From Blastocatellia bacterium (lineage in GTDB: Bacteria > Acidobacteriota > Blastocatellia > Chloracidobacteriales > Chloracidobacteriaceae), in NCBI GenBank assembly GCA_019695185.1, contig JAIBAN010000075.1, forward strand, positions 1 through 40,039: DNA of 40,039 nucleotides, read 5' to 3'. Within the stretch, counting starts at the first letter, position 1; every line of letters begins with the position of its first letter. Shown in pieces: positions 1 to 8,568 of this stretch. Position numbers and translations under genes: made by a program. The notes under the pieces are model-generated. The model did not search any database. It had not been told where the DNA came from and was given only the letters and a program-made list of their open reading frames with translations.

Positions 1-192
1 ATTGCCTGGACCGGGCATATCCGACTCAAAGGAATCATTCATTTCATCATATTCGACGACTGCCATGGGAGAGCGGTGCCGTCGGTGGTCCCGGTGACGA
101 TTGGGGTTTGAGTTTGAGTTTCCGTTTCCGTTTCCGTTTCCGTTTCCGTTTCCGTTAAAGCGACGTTGGGGTTTCTTTTGTTGGGGTTTCAT
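1..192 (-). CDS. Partial protein with Gly-Asn repeat N-terminus (runs off left edge)
   Basis: An open minus-strand frame begins with ATG at 192 and continues without a stop to position 1 (64 codons). The N-terminus is basic and low-complexity (MKPQQKKPQRRF). It is followed by six Gly-Asn and two Ser-Asn dipeptides, then an Arg/His-rich stretch and an acidic segment (VVEYDEMNDSFESD). The hexamer DNA repeat stays in frame, which fits real coding. No good Shine-Dalgarno sequence sits before 192; a GAGAAAGG lies about 18 bases upstream. A second ATG at 66 is a possible alternative start. No family is recognised; such tails are common on RNA-binding proteins, but function cannot be assigned from this fragment. 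Confidence 0.4.
   Translation of the reverse strand, partial: MKPQQKKPQRRFNGNGNGNGNGNGNSNSNPNRHRDHRRHRSPMAVVEYDEMNDSFESDMPGPGN
106..156. repeat. Hexanucleotide microsatellite (GTTTGA)2(GTTTCC)6
   Basis: Two copies of GTTTGA (106-117) are followed by six copies of GTTTCC (118-153) and a partial unit. Read on the minus strand, each unit encodes Ser-Asn or Gly-Asn, so changes in copy number would lengthen or shorten the peptide without shifting frame. Confidence 0.9.
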
Positions 193-679
193 AAATCTTG
201 CAAAACCAAGCCTTTCTCACACGGGGGCACGCCTTCGCAACGAAAGCGAACAACCGGCGAATTCGGGTTCGGTAAAGTAACCTGAATCTTCAGGAAAGTT
301 GAAAAAAGTAGCAGCAATATGCTCGTTGAAGCGGCTTTTTCGGTTATGAAGCGGCAAGTTTACAAGGCGAACATCAGGCAACCGGGCCTGGATAATGCGC
401 CATGAATATCAGGGGAGAAAGTATCCCTTGCGTCGTGGGTGTGTCGTTGCCCGCTTGTGAAACAAAGTTTGCCGAATTTACTTGAGGGTGTGAAAGCCAG
501 CCTTGCTCCAAAAAGGTTTTCGCCTGTTACCTATTGGAAGCCGCGCAAAAGGCGAAGGAGAAGCTGATTTTCTTCGGCAAGTTTGAGCAGTTGTCCGGCA
601 TACAATAAAAAGCCTGCTTTTTTTTGTCAAGTCATTGTGAAGATTTCAGTTGTTGGTCGTATTCAAGTCGTTGCAACAC
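193..679. other. Intergenic region, possible long leader
   Basis: No convincing gene is seen in this 487-base stretch between the partial gene at the left edge and the stop of the AsmA-like gene. It contains a promoter-like sequence near its right end facing left, a short palindrome (CCTGAA-TC-TTCAGG, near 280-293) and a repeated GAAGCGGC motif around 329-353. If the promoter serves the left-edge gene, the leader would be about 400 bases long. Confidence 0.5.
602..630 (-). promoter_or_regulatory. Candidate sigma70-type promoter facing left
   Basis: On the minus strand a perfect TTGACA (630-625) is separated by 17 bases from TATTGT (607-602; four of six matches to TATAAT). It lies downstream of the AsmA-like stop codon and would drive transcription toward the partial gene starting at 192. 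Confidence 0.45.
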
Positions 680-2200
680 TCAAAACGGCAACGGAATTTT
701 GGGGATGATGGAATCGGCTGTGGTCCGCTCGGAGGGGCGGGCAAACCCGGTGTAGTCAATCTCCACCGCAGGGTTGTCAATCTCGCCCTTCACGCGCACA
801 GGCACCCGCAACACCCGTCCGGCTCCGAGAATATTGGAAAGTACAGCGGCAGCCGGACGGGTCTGTTTGAGTTTTTCCACCATTTCCTGAGTTAGGGAGG
901 CACTAAGCCGGTAATCCACCGTCGTCAGGGTCGGGTCACTGTAATCAATTTCACCATCGCCACTGACATCCGTTTGCTCGGCAGTCTGGCAGACAATTTT
1001 GGTCGTCTTCATAGCACCCGGCAAAATTGAAAAGTCACAGGAAAGAATATGGAATTTGGTTCCTTTTTGCGGTTCAGCGGGCGAGTCCGATTCTTTCGAT
1101 GCCGGAGTAGTTGGGGGTGGAACCGGGGCGGCTTCCACCGGAGGCCCTTCGGCCTGCCGGTACATGGGAAACGGAAGCTGTTGGGGTAGTTTCGGCAAAG
1201 GGAACGGCAGGCCCCCCTTGGATTCTGTTTTTTCCTTTTCCTCAGGTTCCTTGTGCAACTCACCCACCCGAACCGAAGGAAATTCCCCGTCTTTGATGTC
1301 GAGATGCCCGCTGCCGGATAAGGTCCGGCCAACCGGCTGGCCGGTGGAAAACTTGCCGGAAAGCTCACAGCGCCCTGAAAGCTCACCGACAATCACCGAC
1401 TGGGCGCTCAAGGCCGCCAACAGCTTTTCCATCCGGGCGGTTTTCAATTCTCCCTTGATTTCAAAATCCAGGTTCTGCTGATTGGGTGCCAGCAAAACCG
1501 AACCGGAAAAACGTCCGCCAGCCACGTCCGCTTCCATTTTTTCAAATTTGAGTCCACGGTCCGTAAATTTGCCACGACAATCAATTTTTTCAGAGGTAAA
1601 CGTGGCGGGAGTTCCGGGAACCGGTTCTCCTTTCTCGTTTTTGGCTTCGGATTCCTCAGTGCTGACCGTAAAGCGGGAATTCCGCACCTCAAAGGAGGAA
1701 AGCTCGAAACCGATTTGTCCCAACCCCATCCCGGCTTTGCCCTGTTTCAAAAACTGGATGGATTCCCAATTCCAGATACCGTCCTTGCGCCGCACCAGCG
1801 CACAATTCAACCCGGTTCCCACAGCCGATTCGGCCCGCAGTTTGCCACCGAGCAAAACCAGGAGAGGAACCCGCAACGCCAGTTCCTGAGCACTGAAAAA
1901 ATCCTGTGGCGGGAATTGCGGATCCTCGGAAATCTTAAACCCGGCAAGACCAAGGGTGGGAGGAACCAGGGAAAGGCAGTGAACCCGCTCCACTGTTACC
2001 TTGCGCCCGGTTTGGGTCGCCAACGCCTGTTCGATTTTCGGTTTGAGAAATCCCACCGGCAGCAGGTGCGGCCACATGACCAAAACCCACCCGAACAGCA
2101 GCAATCCCACCACACCGCCACCTGCCAAAACCAGCAAACGGGTTCGCAGATGGGAAGCATGTTGGGCAACCGGAGGCTTTGTCGAAAGAGGAGTCGTCAT
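680..2200 (-). CDS. AsmA-family envelope protein
   Basis: This 506-aa protein has a short cytoplasmic N-terminus, one membrane segment (about residues 20-45, LLVLAGGGVVGLLLFGWVLV) and a large periplasmic part. The arrangement after the anchor is typical of AsmA/TamB-like proteins: a KPKIEQALATQTGRKVTVE segment, then repeated FSGS, LSGR and LSGSGHLDIKDGE strands. Family members are linked to outer-membrane biogenesis and lipid transport between membranes. A Pro/Glu-rich linker (about 320-375) interrupts the beta-rich region. GAAGG lies 6 bases before the ATG at 2200, which supports the start. The gene is last in a minus-strand run after lepB, with a 233-base gap. The specific role is unknown. 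Confidence 0.75.
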   Translation of the reverse strand: MTTPLSTKPPVAQHASHLRTRLLVLAGGGVVGLLLFGWVLVMWPHLLPVGFLKPKIEQALATQTGRKVTVERVHCLSLVPPTLGLAGFKISEDPQFPPQDFFSAQELALRVPLLVLLGGKLRAESAVGTGLNCALVRRKDGIWNWESIQFLKQGKAGMGLGQIGFELSSFEVRNSRFTVSTEESEAKNEKGEPVPGTPATFTSEKIDCRGKFTDRGLKFEKMEADVAGGRFSGSVLLAPNQQNLDFEIKGELKTARMEKLLAALSAQSVIVGELSGRCELSGKFSTGQPVGRTLSGSGHLDIKDGEFPSVRVGELHKEPEEKEKTESKGGLPFPLPKLPQQLPFPMYRQAEGPPVEAAPVPPPTTPASKESDSPAEPQKGTKFHILSCDFSILPGAMKTTKIVCQTAEQTDVSGDGEIDYSDPTLTTVDYRLSASLTQEMVEKLKQTRPAAAVLSNILGAGRVLRVPVRVKGEIDNPAVEIDYTGFARPSERTTADSIIPKIPLPF

Positions 2201-2433
2201 GGGAAACCTTCAATTTTGAGCTTTCCACAATAACCGCCTTCATCCAGTTCGGCAAGGTTCTTTGCCCAACCACAAGCAGTGGTTCAAAAATTGGAAGCCG
2301 GAAGGAATTCCGGAAAAAGCATTGTTACTTCTGGTTGGCGGCTTAAACCAGGTCAGGCTGGTCCTTTCATCGCATCCATGGCTACGCATTCCTAACAAAT
2401 TGACCCGTTTCAAGAACGTCACTGCCCAAACGG

Positions 2434-3291
2434 TCAATTGACTCCGGTTCCAATCCGCGACCATTCGGAGTGGGTCACAAACTCCCACCAGGGAACACTC
2501 CTGGCAGTGACATCATCACTCAAGGCATTTGAGTAATAGACAAATACGGGGCGGCCAATGATGGAATGGCGGGGTACGACGCCCCAGGCCCGGCTGTCCT
2601 CGCTGTTGTCACGGTTATCCCCCAGACAGAAATAGTGGTCCGGCGGAATCTTAAACGGACTGCCCACACCAAACGAGGAGTTGTCCAAGCTCGGCAACTC
2701 CGCAAAAGGGTCATCAGTTCCGGCTTCGATTTTGCGAAAGCCGTAAAACACCTGATAGGTCAAAGCCGGTTCAGTTCCGGACTCGGCCCTGGTCGGTTCC
2801 CCTTCGGCAGCTTGAATCTGCAATGGGTCGCGCGGGTGCAGCCGGTCGTACTCCAGGTTGACGATAAAGCGTTGCTCTTTGAGTTCCACTCCATTGATAT
2901 AGACATGCACCCCACGCAGTTCAATTGTCTCCCCTGGCAGGCCGACCACCCGCTTGACGTAATTAAGATTCGGGTTTTTGGGGAACTTGAACACGATGAT
3001 GTCTCCCCGCCGGATGTCGCGTTGCGGAACCACCGGAAGCAGGAAATGTGGGGCATGGCCGAACACAAACCGGTTGATAAACAGATAGTCTCCGACCTGG
3101 ATGGAGTTTTTCATGGAACCGGTGGTGACCTTGACGCTCTGGCCCAGAAAAGACAGACCAAAGAGGGAAACAATCAGCGTCACAATGGCTGTTTGCACAG
3201 CCTCCCGCACCAAGCCGGGCCGGTTCTTGACCGTCGGCAACCAGCGGAGCAGTTTCCGGAAGATGTCGTTTTGCTTGGGACTGGGCGGCAT
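2434..3291 (-). CDS. lepB: Signal peptidase I
   Basis: Signal peptidase I cleaves signal peptides from exported proteins at the outer face of the inner membrane. This 285-aa protein has a single N-terminal membrane segment (about 33-52). The catalytic serine motif is TGSMKNSI (Ser59) and the general-base lysine motif is NYVKRVVGLPGE (Lys113). The GDNRDNSEDSRAWG box and a GRPVFVYYS end are present. The motif order is that of family S26A. A loop insertion (about 150-205) separates the Lys motif from the GDNRDNS box. The ATG at 3291 has no obvious Shine-Dalgarno sequence. It lies between the thioredoxin-fold gene and the AsmA-like gene on the same strand and may be co-transcribed with them. Confidence 0.95.
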   Translation of the reverse strand: MPPSPKQNDIFRKLLRWLPTVKNRPGLVREAVQTAIVTLIVSLFGLSFLGQSVKVTTGSMKNSIQVGDYLFINRFVFGHAPHFLLPVVPQRDIRRGDIIVFKFPKNPNLNYVKRVVGLPGETIELRGVHVYINGVELKEQRFIVNLEYDRLHPRDPLQIQAAEGEPTRAESGTEPALTYQVFYGFRKIEAGTDDPFAELPSLDNSSFGVGSPFKIPPDHYFCLGDNRDNSEDSRAWGVVPRHSIIGRPVFVYYSNALSDDVTARSVPWWEFVTHSEWSRIGTGVN

Positions 3292-3437
3292 AGCAGTTGA
3301 GCGCAGCAGGCAGTTGGTAATTGCTTACAGCCCGATTGTTGAACCTTCAAAGCCGTTTTGCAATACCAATCTCAGTCGGCGTGAAGCAATCTTGCTTCAT
3401 TGTCCTGTTGATTTTCAGCCCACTGCTTCCTGCCTGC

Positions 3438-4871
3438 TTACGGTTTCTGCTCTTTCACCACGCCATCATGGGGTAGAGCCGTGAAGATATTCGGGTCCAG
3501 CAACCCCAGCCAGGGGTCGGAACTGGGTGTCAGGAAGAGTTCCGCATAGACCCGTTCGTTGAGCTGGTCCACCTCCACCGGTTGCGTTGCGCTTCCCAGC
3601 CAGTTATGGATTTTTGACCGCCGCAGGTATTCGTTTTGCACTGTATCAAGGGCAATGTTCTGCTCAAATTTTTCCAGCATTTTTTCAAACTGGGCATCAC
3701 TCAGCCTGACTGGAGCGGCTTTGGGCATTTCGCAGGCATAGGGATTTTTATACCGCATCAGCAACCGACTCATCCGGTCCAGTTTAGCATCCGCCCAATG
3801 GAGTTGGGAAATTTTAAACCAGTCTGATTCACTCATCTGTTTTTCAAGATTTGTGGTATCACTGGGAGGCAAGACCGTAAAGCGCAGCAATGGCGCTTCA
3901 ATTTTTTCTTTGGTTATTGCAAGAGGAGCAGCTTCAACTGCAGTTGGCGGGTTTTCTTTCTTTTGAGAATTTGTAGGAGTCGGCCCCTGATTCAGAGGTG
4001 TTATTTCCATTGCTAGGAAAGGGCCAGGAATAGTCGCAGTCTTGGTGATTTGAGCCAATTGCAAATCACGCCCCCAAGCCTGACCAATCTTTATCTGAAT
4101 CTCATAATGATAAGTAGCTCTTCGCTGGTCATATGTTTGCAGGGCGGAAAGCAGTTCCTCATTGGTAAAAGTTGCTTTATTGCTTTGTAGTTCCCGCAAA
4201 AACGCCTGCGGCCCATACAAACCCGGCAAAGCGTCAACTACCTGTCCCTCCGCATTCAAAACATAATGAATGCTGTTTCCAGTCAAGGTGCGTTCCAGTT
4301 TACGCCCGTCACCGAAATCTATCGTTACCTTGGGCACGGGGCGGACTGATTTCCAGTGCAGGATATAATTTTCCCGCAAATACCGGGCAACTTCCGGATT
4401 TGAGTAGAGAATGGTGCGGAAAAAGCGGCTGTTGGCGCAACTGTACTCTTCATTTAATTTGCCCAGCAGGCGCAGGGACAAAATCGGTTTTTTCTGTTCC
4501 CTGGCGACCTGTTTGGCCGTTTCAAAATCGGTGTACCAATACAAACCGCAGATGAAAGCGTCCTTTTGTTGGGCCACCTCGTCAAGCGCCCCCGTCAACC
4601 GTTTCCATTCCGCTGTCGGAGGCGTGGTGGCACCGCGTTCAAGTGCAGCCAGCCTCGCCTTGATAGGCTGTTCATAGGTGGCCAGGAGCATTTCCAGCCC
4701 CGCCGGACCCGCCGCCCGCAGGGCCTCAATGGCCGGTTTGGCTTTGGCGGGGTTGGCGGAGACAGCCGCCAGCGCCTGATTCTGCGAAGGTGTTTTGGCG
4801 GTAGTTGATTGCAGTGTGGCAAAAGTCAGACACACCAGGAACAAACAGCGAACAACAGCTCGGTTTCGCAT
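3438..4871 (-). CDS. Secreted thioredoxin-fold protein lacking CXXC
   Basis: This 477-aa protein starts with a signal peptide (MRNRAVVRCLFLVCLTFATLQSTTA). Residues around 110-210 resemble a thioredoxin-like domain of the Thioredoxin_7/DUF255 kind: KKPILSLRLLGKLNEEYSC, then NPEVARYLRENYI and a YVLNAEGQVVDALPG strand. The usual CXXC redox pair is absent; only one Cys (EYSCANSRF) sits near that position, so disulfide exchange is doubtful. The C-terminal 250 residues match no family I recognise. The ATG at 4871 is preferred over a TTG at 4886, because GAGG lies 9 bases before it and the signal peptide then begins cleanly. The fold is inferred and the function is unknown. Confidence 0.7.
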   Translation of the reverse strand: MRNRAVVRCLFLVCLTFATLQSTTAKTPSQNQALAAVSANPAKAKPAIEALRAAGPAGLEMLLATYEQPIKARLAALERGATTPPTAEWKRLTGALDEVAQQKDAFICGLYWYTDFETAKQVAREQKKPILSLRLLGKLNEEYSCANSRFFRTILYSNPEVARYLRENYILHWKSVRPVPKVTIDFGDGRKLERTLTGNSIHYVLNAEGQVVDALPGLYGPQAFLRELQSNKATFTNEELLSALQTYDQRRATYHYEIQIKIGQAWGRDLQLAQITKTATIPGPFLAMEITPLNQGPTPTNSQKKENPPTAVEAAPLAITKEKIEAPLLRFTVLPPSDTTNLEKQMSESDWFKISQLHWADAKLDRMSRLLMRYKNPYACEMPKAAPVRLSDAQFEKMLEKFEQNIALDTVQNEYLRRSKIHNWLGSATQPVEVDQLNERVYAELFLTPSSDPWLGLLDPNIFTALPHDGVVKEQKP

Positions 4872-4954
4872 ACGGAGGAACCTCAACTGGGGCAGATTTG
4901 AACCAACGTCCGGTAGCGGTGAAACAGATTGGTTTGCACACGCCCCACACCAGG

Positions 4955-6001
4955 TCAGGTTCCGTTTTCTTCCTCGTAGCTCAACTCATTGATGGCGTTG
5001 CGGGCCATGTCATCCCGATTGGCGTCGTATTTTTGCACCGTCATGATGGATTTGTGACCCGACATCATTTGCACGTCCCGATAACTGAGACCCATATCAA
5101 GGGCACGGGTGATGGCCGTATGGCGGAAAGAATGCGGGTGAATGCGCTTGATGCCCAGATAATCGCCATACTTTTTGACAATATTCCACAGGGCGCGGGT
5201 TGTGATGGGCTGGCCGCCCAGGGTCCGCCCCATCCCCGAACGCTGAATCAGCGCGGCCTCCGGGCCGTTCCCCTTCATGGTCCGGCGGGCGTCGGCATCA
5301 AGGCGTAAATAATGGTCAATCGCGGTTTTCACATCGTCCGGAATGGGCAGTTTCCGTTCGCGCCCGCCCTTCACCCGGACATTCACCACCCAGTTGATGG
5401 AACGGCCCTTCACGTCCTTGGCGGAAATTTTGATAATGTCGCGGGTTCGAATGGAACAGACCTCCGCCGCCCGCAACGCCATCCGCGCCATCATGAGCAG
5501 AATCACATAATCACGGGCTCCGGAAGCGGTTTTCCGGTTCGGGCTGGCCAACAGTGCCAGCACCTGTTTGGCCGAAAGCGCATTGGTGGAACTTGATTCG
5601 GGCACCGGTGGGGGCGTCACCAGCCGGGTGTCCGCCGGGTTCAGGGTAATTAACTGAGCCAGTTGCAGATAACCGTAAAAGCTGCGAATCGCCGCCAACC
5701 GGAGCGTCACCGATGATGACTTCATCGGCTTGGCCCCGGAAAGCAGAAAATCACGGAATGCCAGCACATCCCCCGGTTCAGCCTGCGTCAGTGATTTTCC
5801 GCGCCGCTGTAAAAATTCCTGAAACTGCCCAATGGACACCCGATAGGTCCGCCGGGTCGCCTCCGAATTGGATTTGCGCAAAAAATCGCGCAACCGCTCC
5901 ATCACCATCTGAGTGACGGAAACCGGCACGGCTGGCAAAACTTCATGGGCCTCGAATGCGATGATTTCAGCCTTTTCCGGATTTGGTTTTGGGTCGTTCA
6001 T
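4955..6001 (-). CDS. Tyrosine recombinase / integrase (XerC/D-like)
   Basis: Site-specific DNA recombinase of the phage-integrase family, 348 aa from the ATG at 6001. The N-terminal SAM-like core-binding domain spans about residues 30-125. The catalytic domain shows all six key residues: Arg177 (ALRAAEVCSI), Lys211 (VKGGRERKLPI), His290 and Arg293 (HPHSFRH), His316 (SGHKSIM) and nucleophile Tyr325 (KYDANRDD). Length and simplicity are Xer-like rather than phage-like. The frame stays open to 6166, but the extra residues look non-conserved; 6022 is another possible ATG. No attachment site or other phage genes were seen nearby, so it may be a Xer homolog or a lone integrase. The start is uncertain and the function call is firm. 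Confidence 0.88.
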   Translation of the reverse strand: MNDPKPNPEKAEIIAFEAHEVLPAVPVSVTQMVMERLRDFLRKSNSEATRRTYRVSIGQFQEFLQRRGKSLTQAEPGDVLAFRDFLLSGAKPMKSSSVTLRLAAIRSFYGYLQLAQLITLNPADTRLVTPPPVPESSSTNALSAKQVLALLASPNRKTASGARDYVILLMMARMALRAAEVCSIRTRDIIKISAKDVKGRSINWVVNVRVKGGRERKLPIPDDVKTAIDHYLRLDADARRTMKGNGPEAALIQRSGMGRTLGGQPITTRALWNIVKKYGDYLGIKRIHPHSFRHTAITRALDMGLSYRDVQMMSGHKSIMTVQKYDANRDDMARNAINELSYEEENGT

Positions 6002-6229
6002 ACCATCGTTGAAGTGTGGCATTTTTGCCGCATTGTCACAGGTGCCACACCACAGAACCTCGCCAAATTGGAATGCGATGGAGAAATCGCCTGAATTGAC
6101 AGGCATTTTCCACGTTTTGAAGTTTGGCACAAGGGTTGCACATCTGTTTTGCGAAACCAAAACCATAGGGCCTCATATCGAGCCCTGACACCTGTTCCCA
6201 AAAAACAAAAAAGGATACTTTTCGAACGT

Positions 6230-6478
6230 ATGAAAAAAGTTGCACTTGCTCTTGTGTTCTTCCTGACCCTCGGACTTGGCGGCAGCGCCCTGGCCAACAC
6301 GCAAACCAAAGAAGCCAAGTCTTCCGCCAAAGCACCGGCGGCCAAACCGGCTGAAAAACCGGCGGCAGCGGCTCCGGCTGAAGGCGAAAAGAAGCCTGCC
6401 AAGAAACATCACAAAAAACATTCATCCAAGAAGAAAACCGAAGGCACAGGCGAATCCAAACCGGCTGCCAAGGGCTAA
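6230..6478 (+). CDS. Small secreted Lys/Ala-rich protein
   Basis: An 82-aa protein with a clear signal peptide (MKKVALALVFFLTLGLGGSALA) followed by a highly basic, Ala/Pro/Lys-rich tail (AAKPAEKPAAAAP, then KKHHKKHSSKKK). Composition recalls acid-shock (Asr-like) and histone-H1-like peptides, but low-complexity sequences converge easily, so no homology is claimed. The ATG at 6230 is chosen because the signal peptide starts there. AAGGA lies 14 bases upstream, a rather long spacing. The gene is divergent from the integrase and is followed by a strong terminator, which suggests a single-gene transcript. Confidence 0.7.
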   Translation: MKKVALALVFFLTLGLGGSALANTQTKEAKSSAKAPAAKPAEKPAAAAPAEGEKKPAKKHHKKHSSKKKTEGTGESKPAAKG

Positions 6479-6539
6479 GTTTCCAGTTCCACCAGCGACA
6501 GAAAAACTCTGTTACTCCTCTTACACTTGATGGAACTCC

Positions 6540-6577
6540 AAGCGGTGTACACAATATAAAGGTACACCGCTTTTTTC
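6540..6577 (+). terminator. Rho-independent terminator of the Lys-rich peptide gene
   Basis: AAGCGGTGTAC (6540-6550) pairs perfectly with GTACACCGCTT (6562-6572) across an 11-base loop. It is followed by a run of six T and further T-rich sequence. Confidence 0.9.
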
Positions 6578-6660
6578 TTTTCCGAAACTTCCCCAACAAT
6601 TCAAGCTCTGCTGCCGGTTCAACCGACGGAAGCGAAAGAAGTGCCTCCGCTTCACAGTGG

Positions 6661-7479
6661 TTGGGCTTTCGGAAAGGAACCCTCAAGTACAAAGTTTATC
6701 TCTGTCTTTTCCTCTTGCTGTCCTGCGCGTCTCCTAATTCAGGTCAAAGCCCTCAGTCCAAGGCCGACCTGACCCCTACTTTTTGCCAAAAAGACCCTGA
6801 AGCTGATTTTGACGACGAGGGCCGGATGCACTGCGCTCCGACAGCCTTTTCCGACGGCCTCATTTATCTGGAAAAAGCCTGTGGAATGAAAGGGCTGGTT
6901 TCCGGCACCGACCACCAAAGTCAAATCGAACTCATCAACACCCTGGCCGAAGAATTTCAGACTGACCCCAGTATCGGCGGGACCAATCCGGACCGTGTCA
7001 TGACTGGCTTACAAAGCTATGTGAAAGACAAAGGTTTTGGCTTCAGCCGGTTGGAGGTCATGACCTGGCGTGCGTTGAGCGCCGCCAATAAAAAGTTCAA
7101 AACCGGCACAAAACCCGACTTGGCCTGGATGCGCAGCGCCGCCCGCAGCAAAGACACGATTATGGTCTTCAACTTTGGCTGGTATCAGAGTGGCGAGGAC
7201 GGCTACCTGCGGAAAGGCGGTCATTGGGTGATTGTCGTCGGAGCAGCTTCGGACTCTTCCGAATTTTTTGTCCATAACCCGATTCTCCCGGCAGACCAGC
7301 AAGCCCGGAAAACCTCCGTCACACTTTCCCGTCTGGATGAGGATTTTCTCGTGGTGAAAGATGATGACGAGGCGAATATGATTGGATACTATCAAGGCGA
7401 AGGCCCCGGCCTGCCGCATGGGGCAAAAGTCGAAGCCGCCATTCTTGATGCGGTGATTGTTTTCAGCCTGAAAAAATAA
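6661..7479 (+). CDS. C39-like cysteine peptidase-fold lipoprotein
   Basis: This 272-aa protein has a lipoprotein signal (LCLFLLLSC, lipid-anchored Cys22). The rest resembles the papain-like C39_2 fold. A candidate catalytic Cys58 lies in MHCAPTAF. His188 sits in a GGHWVIVVG strand and Asn206 in VHNPI, the usual Cys-His-Asn/Asp order. This suggests a membrane-anchored peptidase or a peptidase-like protein facing the periplasm; the substrate is unknown. The start is a TTG at 6661, the only start codon upstream of the signal peptide in this frame, and it has no close Shine-Dalgarno sequence. The methyltransferase follows 43 bases downstream on the same strand and may be co-transcribed. Confidence 0.7.
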   Translation: MGFRKGTLKYKVYLCLFLLLSCASPNSGQSPQSKADLTPTFCQKDPEADFDDEGRMHCAPTAFSDGLIYLEKACGMKGLVSGTDHQSQIELINTLAEEFQTDPSIGGTNPDRVMTGLQSYVKDKGFGFSRLEVMTWRALSAANKKFKTGTKPDLAWMRSAARSKDTIMVFNFGWYQSGEDGYLRKGGHWVIVVGAASDSSEFFVHNPILPADQQARKTSVTLSRLDEDFLVVKDDDEANMIGYYQGEGPGLPHGAKVEAAILDAVIVFSLKK

Positions 7480-7522
7480 ACGGGACCGCCACCCGGCCCC
7501 GACCCTTTGACAGTTGTTTTTT

Positions 7523-8389
7523 ATGCCAGTTGATTTTGAAATGCTCCGCCAACAATGGAACCTGAAAGCTGCGGCTGAAGAAGCCTGGGCTGTGGCTCCC
7601 TCCATCAACCGCGAACTCCGCTGGCGCGAAATCCGCCGCAATCTGTCGGAGGTACGCACCATCCTGGATGTCGGAGCAGGCACCGGAGCCTTCTCCATTC
7701 CCTTGGCCAAACTTGGGTTTGAAGTCACCCATCTTGATTTCGCCCCGTCCATGCTGGAGCTGGCCCAGACCAAGGCTGCCGGAATTCCCAATCTCCGGTT
7801 TCTGGAAGCCAACGCCAATGATTTGGCGGTGTTTCCCGATTATTCATTTGACTTGGTTTTGAATATGGACGGGCCCATTTCAGCGGCAGGAACCGGAGCG
7901 GAACAGGTCATTTTTGAAAGTTGTCGGGTCGCTCGCCGGAAAGTGATTTTTTCGGCGGCAAACCATGCCCGGATGGTCTCCGAACTGGCCGAAGTCAGCA
8001 TTAACACCACCGAAAAACTGCTGCCTTCGGTGTTTCACCTGCTGCAACACGGTGAATGGCGGGTCCAGCAATTTCAGGAAAATGCCCTCCTGGCAGAACT
8101 TTTTCCCTTTCTTGCCTTGAAAGTGTTTCTCCCTGAAGACCTCGGCCAGTTGGTCAAACATGCCGGATTCAAAATCATTCGCGCCACTGCACTTGGAACG
8201 CTGGCTCATTTGATTTCACCTGAAACCCGGCAGCGGATTGAGGCCAACCCCGAACTCCTGCAACAGTTCCTGGAATTGTGTGACAATTACGACCGTGAAA
8301 TCATGCCCCACGGACCGGGCTCGCCGGATGATACCGGGTTGATTGTGGTGGCCGAGCGACCCGACGACGAGGACAGCAGTTTCTTTTGA
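7523..8389 (+). CDS. Class I SAM-dependent methyltransferase
   Basis: A 288-aa cytoplasmic protein with a Rossmann-type methyltransferase core. Motif I is ILDVGAGTGAF (47-57). The acidic end of strand 2 is HLDFAPSMLELA (Asp72), and the later strand LVLNMDGPIS follows. The region after 190 probably caps the active site, and the acidic tail DDEDSSFF ends the protein. The methyl acceptor cannot be read from the sequence. The ATG at 7523 is preferred to an in-frame TTG at 7514; neither has a clear ribosome binding site. It follows the C39-like lipoprotein gene and is convergent with the WGR gene, with a dispersed inverted repeat in the gap. Confidence 0.8.
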   Translation: MPVDFEMLRQQWNLKAAAEEAWAVAPSINRELRWREIRRNLSEVRTILDVGAGTGAFSIPLAKLGFEVTHLDFAPSMLELAQTKAAGIPNLRFLEANANDLAVFPDYSFDLVLNMDGPISAAGTGAEQVIFESCRVARRKVIFSAANHARMVSELAEVSINTTEKLLPSVFHLLQHGEWRVQQFQENALLAELFPFLALKVFLPEDLGQLVKHAGFKIIRATALGTLAHLISPETRQRIEANPELLQQFLELCDNYDREIMPHGPGSPDDTGLIVVAERPDDEDSSFF

Positions 8390-8433
8390 CAGCGGGACTA
8401 AGGCAGACCACAAGCGATTGATACAGATTTTCT

Positions 8434-8528
8434 CACCGCAGAGACGCTGAGTCTTCACAGAGTTTTCGCAGAGTTCATCGTTGTTTTCCTCTGGGCTTCC
8501 TCTGGGCATTCTCTGCGTCTCTGCGGTG
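8434..8528. repeat. CCGCAGAG-type inverted repeat, copy 1
   Basis: CACCGCAGAGACGC (8434-8447) is the perfect reverse complement of GCGTCTCTGCGGTG (8515-8528). The interior also contains CAGAG/CTCTG fragments. The element fills the gap between the convergent methyltransferase and WGR genes and shares its core with the copy at 13746-13835. Confidence 0.8.
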
Positions 8529-8568
8529 CAGGATACTTTCAGAGGGTTCCAATCTTGTATGGACCGAT

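Noticed and set aside
604..622. AAAAAGC-CT-GCTTTTT considered as a terminator after the AsmA-like gene
   Set aside because: The loop is too short and the stem is nearly all A/T; the same bases are better explained as a promoter spacer.
3382..3399. Palindrome TGAAGCAA-TC-TTGCTTCA upstream of lepB, considered as a terminator
   Set aside because: Its two-base loop and lack of a following T-run make termination unlikely; it could be an operator but nothing else supports that.
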